A stretch of DNA of 64,000 bases from assembly GCF_000003815.2 (NCBI RefSeq), contig NC_049987.1, forward strand, positions 16,376,283-16,440,282, in the 5' to 3' direction. Shown here piece after piece: positions 1 to 7,741 of the stretch (position 1 is its first letter; every line of letters begins with the position of its first letter). The position numbers were made by a program, and so were the translations under genes. The DNA comes from Branchiostoma floridae (lineage: Eukaryota > Chordata > Leptocardii > Amphioxiformes > Branchiostomatidae). Under the pieces are notes generated by a model that was given only the letters and a program-made list of their open reading frames with translations, did not search any database and had not been told where the DNA came from.

Positions 1-75
1 TATTTTTTGTAGATAAAACTTCGCTCTGCTGTTGCACGGCTTTCACAAATTTCATCGCTTTTTTTACCATTTAAG

Positions 76-731
76 GACAATACCCTGAAAGCCATGGGGT
101 GATCCACAACGTCTGCTATGACGTCACTACGGGGGAGCGCATTGATTGGCCGGACAGTCTGACCAATAGCAGGTGGATGGATGCAGGGGCAGAGCCCATC
201 TGGATAACGGCCAAGAGACAAGGCAAACGGGTGGGCACGTGCTTCTTTCCCGGGGGGAGTGTGGCCATCAAAGGGATGCGCGCTGACAAGATCGTTCCCA
301 TGGCGACGACAACAAACACAATGGAGGACTGGTATGTCATCCTTCAACGCAGGGACATCCAACAGCTTTCTCTGTCATGTTGATGAATTTGCCTGAGTGA
401 CTATCATTTGGCGCCATATACTCATATTTGCATGAAAGTTAAATATTAGTTGGTAAATTGCATAATGATGATCTTTATTTGCATGTCCCTACCCATATGG
501 GCTAAATGCAGCAGTTTGAATTGTGTTACATCGGATACTAAAGGTTAAGTACTATGATGGTCGAAAATTGCGGTAAAAGTTCTGCTAAAAATTCTTATTC
601 CCATATTTCTTTTTTCTACGAAGGAAGGAGCGAGTGGACACAGTGATCACGTGGCTGTCACGTGACGACCTTGACCTGGTTACCTTGTACTTCAACCAGC
701 CGGATTTAGACGTGCACTATCACGGAGTGGG
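76..731 (+). CDS. ENPP7-like ectonucleotide pyrophosphatase/phosphodiesterase, two internal exons (partial)
   Basis: Two exons join in phase: 76-331 (acceptor AAG before 76, donor GTATGT at 332) and 624-731 (acceptor AG at 622-623, donor GTACGT at 732). The encoded stretch contains YPESHGVIHN, PIWITAKRQG, FFPGG and VDTVITWL, followed by DLVTLYFNQPD. This order matches the catalytic domain of ENPP family members, closest in wording to ENPP7 (alkaline sphingomyelinase), a membrane-anchored or secreted phosphodiesterase with two zinc ions. The metal-binding Asp and His of the usual EPDxxGH motif are kept (PDLDVH), although the Gly is Val. Upstream exons lie before the window. The next expected exon after PDxxxH is not seen up to 17 kb, so the gene is either interrupted by the following repeats, hidden in the gap at 880-1672, or a truncated copy. 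Family call is firm, orthology is not. Confidence 0.8.
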
Positions 732-805
732 GTACGTTTTCTCACGTTCAATTCTCTTCTCTCTCTTCTATGGACAAAGTGTTTGAAAAGATGAAACACA
801 AGTAG

Positions 806-870
806 TATAGTAGCGACACGCTGACTAATATTATTCACGCGCAAGCAGGCGCAGGTCAAAGGTCATCGCC
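806..870. repeat. Left member of a long-range inverted repeat (partner 7399-7470)
   Basis: About 65-75 bases here reappear in reverse complement at 7399-7470, sharing GCAGGTCAAAGGTCATCG and GCTGACTA-TATTATTCA. The pair brackets the whole CTCCGGAG/zinc-finger/foldback region. It may be the ends of one large composite element or two independent insertions of a dispersed repeat. Identity is high but not perfect. Confidence 0.6.
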
Positions 871-879
871 TGCTGATAT

Positions 880-1672
880 NNNNNNNNNNNNNNNNNNNNN
901 NNNNNNNNNNNNNNNNNNNNNNNNNNNNNNNNNNNNNNNNNNNNNNNNNNNNNNNNNNNNNNNNNNNNNNNNNNNNNNNNNNNNNNNNNNNNNNNNNNNN
1001 NNNNNNNNNNNNNNNNNNNNNNNNNNNNNNNNNNNNNNNNNNNNNNNNNNNNNNNNNNNNNNNNNNNNNNNNNNNNNNNNNNNNNNNNNNNNNNNNNNNN
1101 NNNNNNNNNNNNNNNNNNNNNNNNNNNNNNNNNNNNNNNNNNNNNNNNNNNNNNNNNNNNNNNNNNNNNNNNNNNNNNNNNNNNNNNNNNNNNNNNNNNN
1201 NNNNNNNNNNNNNNNNNNNNNNNNNNNNNNNNNNNNNNNNNNNNNNNNNNNNNNNNNNNNNNNNNNNNNNNNNNNNNNNNNNNNNNNNNNNNNNNNNNNN
1301 NNNNNNNNNNNNNNNNNNNNNNNNNNNNNNNNNNNNNNNNNNNNNNNNNNNNNNNNNNNNNNNNNNNNNNNNNNNNNNNNNNNNNNNNNNNNNNNNNNNN
1401 NNNNNNNNNNNNNNNNNNNNNNNNNNNNNNNNNNNNNNNNNNNNNNNNNNNNNNNNNNNNNNNNNNNNNNNNNNNNNNNNNNNNNNNNNNNNNNNNNNNN
1501 NNNNNNNNNNNNNNNNNNNNNNNNNNNNNNNNNNNNNNNNNNNNNNNNNNNNNNNNNNNNNNNNNNNNNNNNNNNNNNNNNNNNNNNNNNNNNNNNNNNN
1601 NNNNNNNNNNNNNNNNNNNNNNNNNNNNNNNNNNNNNNNNNNNNNNNNNNNNNNNNNNNNNNNNNNNNNNNN
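880..1672. other. Assembly gap of 793 N
   Basis: Unsequenced. It separates the last visible ENPP7-like exon from the CTCCGGAG array, so further ENPP exons or more array units could be hidden here. Confidence 0.99.
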
Positions 1673-2222
1673 ATATGTGCATGCAGTGAAACATTGCTTT
1701 GGAGTAACTATACGTGTTGCTCCGGAGTAAAAACACTGCTCCGGAGTAAAAGAAAACTGCTCCGGAGTAAAATAAACTGCTCCGGAGTAAAATAAAACTA
1801 CTCCGGAGTATGCTCCGGAGTAAGTGAGTAAGTATATTTGTTGTAAGTATGTATATTTGTCATGTACGTACGAACATATACCATCTATATGTACATGCAG
1901 TGAAACATTGCTTTGGAGTAACAATACGTGTTGCTCCGGAGTAAAAAAAAACTGCTCCGGAGTAAAAGAAAACTGCTCCGGAGTAAAATAAACTGCTCCG
2001 GAGTAAAAGAAAACTACTCCGGAGTATGCTCCGGAGTAAGTGAGTAAGTATATTCGTTGTAAGTATGTATATTTGTCTAAGTATATTTGTTGTAAGTATG
2101 TATATTTGTCATGTACGTACGAACATATACCATCTATATGTACATGCAGTGAAACATTGCTTTGGAGTAGCTATACGTTTTGCTCCGGAGTAAAAAAAAA
2201 AAAAAAAACTGCTCCGGAGTAA
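1673..2222. repeat. Tandem array of CTCCGGAG-containing units, left arm
   Basis: Units of roughly 150-250 bases follow one another. Each has an invariant half (ATATGTACATGCAGTGAAAC, CATTGCTTTGGAGTAACTATA, with GTACGTACGAACATAT between units) and a variable half in which TGCTCCGGAGTAAAA is reiterated every 20-22 bases. CTCCGGAG is a perfect 8-base palindrome. The same unit occurs in the opposite orientation at 4200-4395 and 5835-7000. Confidence 0.85.
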
Positions 2223-2485
2223 GTGAGTAAGTATATTCGTGTTAAGTAACGCATACGTATTTGCCATGTACGTGCCTGTTATGTACTAGGCATATATCAA
2301 CACAACAATACAAAAGACAGGAGTGTACGGTGATCCTGTTTCTTAAGACTTTACTATCACTTGACGTCTATAAAAATGTACCAAGGAATTCATAACCAAT
2401 GTACATCTCGTCCGATCCTGTATGTCAAACATGGTATGACATTAGGAAAGAAAAGCTGTACTGCAGGCGATATGGCGACCTCACA

Positions 2486-2573
2486 TTACTTCAGGACGAG
2501 GTAACCATATTTTTTCATCAATGTCTGTTCTGAGACCCAGTTCTTGCTGTGTACAATCTCATTACTGTAACGA
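2486..2573 (-). pseudogene. Second copy (3' end only) of the zinc-finger/chromo gene
   Basis: The reverse strand encodes the same C-terminal residues as the plus-strand copy (RYSNEIVHSKNW, then MKKYGYLVLK) and then stops at TAA (2486-2488). In the plus-strand copy the equivalent bases read AAAGTATGT and translation continues. The rest of this copy lies in the gap at 2574-3131, so whether it is complete is unknown. Confidence 0.6.
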
Positions 2574-3131
2574 NNNNNNNNNNNNNNNNNNNNNNNNNNN
2601 NNNNNNNNNNNNNNNNNNNNNNNNNNNNNNNNNNNNNNNNNNNNNNNNNNNNNNNNNNNNNNNNNNNNNNNNNNNNNNNNNNNNNNNNNNNNNNNNNNNN
2701 NNNNNNNNNNNNNNNNNNNNNNNNNNNNNNNNNNNNNNNNNNNNNNNNNNNNNNNNNNNNNNNNNNNNNNNNNNNNNNNNNNNNNNNNNNNNNNNNNNNN
2801 NNNNNNNNNNNNNNNNNNNNNNNNNNNNNNNNNNNNNNNNNNNNNNNNNNNNNNNNNNNNNNNNNNNNNNNNNNNNNNNNNNNNNNNNNNNNNNNNNNNN
2901 NNNNNNNNNNNNNNNNNNNNNNNNNNNNNNNNNNNNNNNNNNNNNNNNNNNNNNNNNNNNNNNNNNNNNNNNNNNNNNNNNNNNNNNNNNNNNNNNNNNN
3001 NNNNNNNNNNNNNNNNNNNNNNNNNNNNNNNNNNNNNNNNNNNNNNNNNNNNNNNNNNNNNNNNNNNNNNNNNNNNNNNNNNNNNNNNNNNNNNNNNNNN
3101 NNNNNNNNNNNNNNNNNNNNNNNNNNNNNNN
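2574..3131. other. Assembly gap of 558 N at the palindrome centre
   Basis: The gap interrupts the inverted gene copy. Failure of assembly at the centre of a palindrome is common and fits the inverted structure. Confidence 0.99.
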
Positions 3132-3324
3132 GATATCTTCTTGATTCATCTTTTTGTTCTACATTTGCGGTATTGAAGTATAGTTGTCATGTCTGAAACG
3201 TAGATGCATACAGGGTGTATACAGGATGTAAAACGTACGATCCCTAAAAACCTAAATGCGCGACAAATATATGTGTGCACATCAATATCTAATCATTTTC
3301 ATTCTGTCCACCGAACAAAAAAGT

Positions 3325-4071
3325 ATGCCTCACGTCTGCAAAATTTGTGATCGGGAATTTGATCGTGCGTTCAACCTCGAGCGTCATCTTGAAAGTAAAC
3401 ACCGAGACAAGTCAGGTGTTGCCTCGGGAGAAGTCGTCGTTGATGCCGAGACGGGCTCTTACCGGGAGCGCGATGTTTTCGACGACTCCGACGTGTCGTC
3501 TGAACACGACACGGATACGGTTGGTTCCGAAGATGGGGATTCGACGGCGTCACAAGATGAAGAAAGCGTCTCAGACGCCGAATCTGTGATGGGCTCCGAG
3601 CAGGGAGACTCCACAGAAGAAACCGACAGCGACCAAAGTGGTTCCGAGAGTGATACAGGGACAGATGTGTCCTCCGGGACGGTTTCATCTGATGAAAGTG
3701 AATGTACCGGCTACGACAGCGGTTACCACAGCGGTGACGAGGAGGAATGGACACTCTATCGAGACTGGTCCATCGCACTACCTCACCAGCCAGGCGATGT
3801 TCCTCAACGTGTCATCAAACAGAAGAAGCGCGCTGGCAAAAAGTTCTATCTAATAGAGTTCGCTGCATTGCCTCGTTACAGTAATGAGATTGTACACAGC
3901 AAGAACTGGGTGCCAGAACAGACATTGATGAAAAAATATGGTTACCTCGTCCTGAAAGTATGTGAGGTCGCCATATCGCTTGCAGTACAATTTTTCTTTC
4001 CTAATGTGATACCATGTTTGACATATAGGACGACATGTGTGTTGGTTATGAATTCCTTAATACAATTTTGA
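3325..4071 (+). CDS. C2H2 zinc finger - acidic - chromodomain-like protein encoded in a palindromic repeat
   Basis: An intact 248-residue reading frame from ATG 3325; an in-frame ATG at 3256 would add 23 residues, but the zinc finger begins right after 3325. Residues 5-26 form one C2H2 finger (Cys5, Cys8, His21, His26). Residues about 50-150 are a low-complexity Asp/Glu/Ser region. Residues about 158-207 (RVIKQKKRAGKKFYLIEF, then NWVPEQTL) match a chromodomain: basic strand, aromatic strand, and a W-x-P-E-x-x-L helix start. After LVLK at 3957 the sequence AAAGTATGT could be a splice donor, and the mirrored copy stops there, so the last 36 codons may not be used. Fingers and chromodomains are typical of DNA/chromatin-binding proteins, including transposon-encoded ones. 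The exact family was not recognised. Confidence 0.55.
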   Translation: MPHVCKICDREFDRAFNLERHLESKHRDKSGVASGEVVVDAETGSYRERDVFDDSDVSSEHDTDTVGSEDGDSTASQDEESVSDAESVMGSEQGDSTEETDSDQSGSESDTGTDVSSGTVSSDESECTGYDSGYHSGDEEEWTLYRDWSIALPHQPGDVPQRVIKQKKRAGKKFYLIEFAALPRYSNEIVHSKNWVPEQTLMKKYGYLVLKVCEVAISLAVQFFFPNVIPCLTYRTTCVLVMNSLIQF

Positions 4072-4199
4072 TCGCCGTCAAGTAATAGTAAAGTGTTGAG
4101 AAACAGGATCGCCGTACACAAGTGCCTTTTGTGTTGTGTTGATATATGCCTACATAACAGACACGTATAAGGCTACTACAAGCAATGATTTCCTGCATG

Positions 4200-4395
4200 T
4201 ACATATAAATGACATGTGTTCGTACGTACGTGACAAATATGCTTACCTATAACAAATATACTTACTCATTTACTCCGGAGCATACTCCGGAGCAGTTTAT
4301 TTTACACCGGAGCAGTTTATTTTACTCCGGAGCAGTTTCTTTTACTCCGGAGCAATACCCCAAAGCAATGATTCACTGCATGTACATATAGATGG
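4200..4395. repeat. CTCCGGAG unit, right arm of the palindrome
   Basis: Opposite orientation to the array at 1673-2222: GTACGTACGTGACAAATATG, TACTTACTCATTTACTCCGG, four or more ACTCCGGAGCA repeats, then AAAGCAATGATTCACTGCAT. It ends at ATAGATGG, which is the target site of the next element. Confidence 0.8.
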
Positions 4396-5826
4396 CGGTG
4401 TACCGAAAGTGCGAAAAGGAACGAAAAGGAACGAAAAGGAACGAAAAGGAAGACAAAGTGTACGTAAAATCACTGAGAATATAGGGAATCGGTACTGTGG
4501 GCGTTAGAAGCCTATGAAACGTGTTTTATTTTACTGAGAATTTGACATTATCAAATTTTTACAGCGCTGTTTCAGGCTGTTGTATTTGTTGTAGGCTAAA
4601 TTATTCTTTGAAGATCTGCGAAATACAAAGAAACGGAACTGAGATAAGAAAGTAAGGACTAAAATTCAGTGGGTGGTAGATGAATATCGATTATTATACA
4701 TTTTCAGGATGAGGCAAGATTGTAACGTTGTTGTTGTATTTGGGTGGCTTTTATTCTCCCTAGAGGGGAGCGCCGCATGCAAATGACCCGCGAAATCCGG
4801 TCAGGAAAGATATGCTAATAAACTGCTGCCCCACGAGCATGACAGCTCCTTTCAACAGGGCCAACAACATGGTTTTCTGGAGACTGGAGACAAATCTTCT
4901 CGCTCGTTCACAACGAAAGAAAAGCTGTAAAAGGAGAGACATATATACATTGTACCAAAGAGATTTCATCAAGTTGTACAATGAGTATTCATCATTTTGG
5001 CGGGAAGAAAGGTGCCAACGTGAGGAATTTGTGCAAAGGATATTGGGAAATACAATTTCTGTCAACAATTTTCCGTCATATTCAATACAAATAAATTTCT
5101 GCCTCTTGCGACCGACATCAGGCCCTCGCTGATGATAAAAAAATCCCAATGCCGGGTTTAGATGTCCTGGTTGCAAAACAAATTTAAGGCGTTGAATTGA
5201 TATTAATGAAAGTGTGAAAAAAAAGGAAGGAAGAATAATTCCCAACATGCTGGGCTCGAACTTCCGATCGTCGACTTCCCTGGGTTCGAACATTCGACCT
5301 ATATTTCTCTAAGGTCAAGTTCTTACAAATTGTGCAATACATATACTTGTAACTTTGCTATCATTGCATTTTTTAAACAACTATATCCACATAGCATGGC
5401 TTTTTATGATAAAATATGCGCAATCGTTCTCAACATAATCCATTTCTTCTTGTGAAATTTTATAATATAAATGTAATATGGATATTCTAAGGAATGTTAT
5501 AACCACATTAACACGTACATGAACATAGATATGCATAGATAGGTCTCATCAATATTCATTCCTCCATTGAACCATTGCTATAGGAATTTTGTGGAACAAG
5601 CCGCAAAATGCATTTGCCGATCACAGTTTACCTTTTCCTAATATTACCATCGATTTTATTTGAATTTGCTTCATACTTCGTTCATTTTTGTTCCTTTTCG
5701 TTCCTTTTCGTTCCTTTTCGTTCCTTTTCGTTCCTTTTCGTTCCTTTTCGTTCCTTTTCGTTCCTTTTCGTTCCTTTTCGTTCCTTTTCGTTCCTTTTCG
5801 TTCCTTTTCGCACTTTCGGTAGACCC
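4396..5826. mobile_element. Foldback element A: 8-bp target duplication, 10-bp iterons
   Basis: The ends are CGGTGTACCGAAAGTGCG at 4396 and, in reverse complement, GGGTCTACCGAAAGTGCG at 5826. They are flanked by direct ATAGATGG copies at 4388-4395 and 5827-5834, an 8-base target duplication. Inside each end lie 10-base iterons: about 4 copies of GGAACGAAAA on the left and about 12 of the complement at 5687-5810. The 1.2 kb interior has only broken frames of no recognised family, so the element is probably non-autonomous. It sits inside a CTCCGGAG unit and is therefore younger than that array. Confidence 0.75.
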
Positions 5827-5834
5827 ATAGATGG

Positions 5835-7000
5835 TATATGTTCGTACGTACGTGACAAATATGCTTACCTATAACAAATATACTTACCCATTTACTCCGG
5901 AGCATACTCCGGAGCAGTTTTATTTTACTCCGGAGCAGTTTATTTTACTCCGGAGCAGTTTATTTTACTCCGGAGCAGTTTAATTTTACTCCGGAGCAGT
6001 TTATTTTACTCCGGAGCAGTTTATTTTACTCCGGAGCAACACGTATAGCTACTCCAAAGCAATGATTCACTGTATGTACATATAGATGGTATATGTTCGT
6101 ACGTACATGGCAAATATACTAACTTATTACAACAAATATACTTACTCATTTACTCCGGAGCAGTATTTTTACTCCGGAGCAGTGTTTTTACTCCGGAGCA
6201 ACACGTATAGTTACTCCAAAGCAATGTTTCACTGCATGTACATATAGATGGCATATGTTCGTACGTACATGACAAATATGCTTATCTATAACAAGTATAC
6301 TTACTCATTTACTCCGGAGCATACTCCGGAGCAGTATTTTTTACTCCGGAGCAGTGTTTTTACTCCGTAGCAACACGTATAGTTACTCCAAAGCAATGTT
6401 TCACTGCATGTACATATAGATATGTTCGTACGCATGACAAATATACTAACTTACAACAAATATACTTACTCACTTACTCCGGAGCATACTCCGGAGCAGT
6501 TTTCTTTTACTCCGGAGCAGTTTATTTTACTCCGGAGCAGTTTTACTCCGGAGCAGTTTATCTTACTCCGGAGCAGTGATTTTACTCCGGAGCAACACGT
6601 ATAGCTACTCAAAAGCAATGTTTCACTGCATGTACATATAGATGGTATATGTTCGTACGTACATGGCAAATATACTAACTTATTACAGCAAATATACTTA
6701 CTCATTTACTCCCGAGCATACTCCGGAGCAGTATTTTTTACTCCGGAGCAACACGTATAGCTACTCCAAAGCAATGATTTACTGCATGTACATATAGATG
6801 GCATATGTTCGTACGTACATGACGAATATACTAACTTACAACAAATATAATTACTCCGGAGCATACTCCGGAGCAGTTTTATTTTACTCCGGAGCAGTGT
6901 TTTTACTCCGGAGCAGTTTATTTTACTCCGGAGCAACACGTACAGCTACTCCAAAGCAATGTTTCACTGTATGTACACATAGATGGTATATGATCGTACG
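5835..7000. repeat. CTCCGGAG tandem array, about seven units
   Basis: Successive units begin near 5830, 6083, 6245, 6417, 6645 and 6798 with GATGGTATATGTTCGTACGT (slightly varied) and end with GCAATGTTTCACTGCATGTA. The internal number of ACTCCGGAGCAG copies varies from 2 to 7, spaced about 20 bases apart. Short open frames crossing the array are repeat artefacts. Confidence 0.85.
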
Positions 7001-7019
7001 TGCAACTAACCTGTACGAA

Positions 7020-7345
7020 AACTAGATAAAATTAAGAAAAAAAGTAAGGTATCCCGGCGTATAGCCTTACGACCAGGGCAAGTAAGGACATGTCTGACGA
7101 GACGGGGGTGGGTGGTGTTGGGGGTGGGGGTGTAAGAATTACCTTGTTGGGGCAGAATGTCGGCCTGATCCTTGGTTAAACAAAAAAAAACATAGATAAC
7201 ATAAAGAAAAAGGTTAGGTATACCGGCGTAAAGACTTACAACCAGGTCAAATATGGGTATGGCTCGAAATAGGGGGGAGGTGTTTAGGGGGGAGGGGTTG
7301 TCATAGTTACCTTGGTAGGTCAAACTGTCGACTTGACCCCTATTT
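7020..7345. repeat. Two direct copies of a ~165-bp G-rich repeat
   Basis: Copy 1 (about 7028-7190) and copy 2 (about 7195-7345) share AAGAAAAA-GT-AGGTAT-CCGGCGTA, then a G-rich stretch, then TTACCTTG-T-GG-CA. No coding potential was recognised. Confidence 0.55.
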
Positions 7346-7398
7346 TACCCCGACCAAAGCTAAGAAAATACCTAATTCCCTAGATTTTGCCATCGGAC

Positions 7399-7470
7399 GA
7401 TGACCTTTGACCTGCGCCTGATTGCGCCTGAATAATAATAGTCAGCGTGCTGACTACATACTACTCACGT
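7399..7470. repeat. Right member of the long-range inverted repeat (partner 806-870)
   Basis: Contains CGATGACCTTTGACCTGCGC and the CAGCGTGCTGACTA segment, complementary to 806-870. It marks the outer edge of the symmetric repeat region. Confidence 0.6.
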
Positions 7471-7741
7471 ACTACTGAACAAAGCCGACATGTTTATTTT
7501 TTTCTCCGTTCGCCAGTGGCACATATCTACACAAATAATGACTCCATGTATCGTTGATATGTTGAATTAACTTTTATTTCGATTTGAAAAGAATAAATGG
7601 TCTGTTATCAATTGAGTCTTGTCATTGGTATAAGTTGCTATCCTAGTACACACGTAGTTGAGACTGGATTTTTGGACGGAAGGTGTGGGGAGGGGGACAA
7701 TGTTGAACATGCATGTTCGCGAGTTGATGACTTCGCGAAGA

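Larger units (their letters stand above)
2223..4223. mobile_element. Palindromic element with two head-to-head zinc-finger/chromo gene copies
   Basis: Bases 2223-2573 are the reverse complement of about 3872-4223 with roughly 90% identity by eye, centred near 3222. Examples are GATCCTGTTTCTTAAGAC against its complement near 4090-4110, and the 3' coding end of the gene at 3325-4071 mirrored at 2486-2573. CTCCGGAG arrays in matching inverted orientation lie outside both arms. The centre is partly an N gap (2574-3131) and the known central bases 3132-3320 are not palindromic. This is the geometry of a foldback transposon or an inverted duplication. No target-site duplication could be assigned because both edges merge into the arrays. 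Confidence 0.7.

Noticed and set aside
4760-5293. A 177-codon minus-strand frame and a 106-codon plus-strand frame inside foldback element A
   Set aside because: No recognisable motif, overlapping each other on opposite strands, and inside a non-autonomous element. Treated as chance frames.
5608-5905. Phe/Ser-rich and Lys/Glu-rich frames of about 90 codons
   Set aside because: Translation of the 10-base TTCCTTTTCG iterons; no protein meaning.
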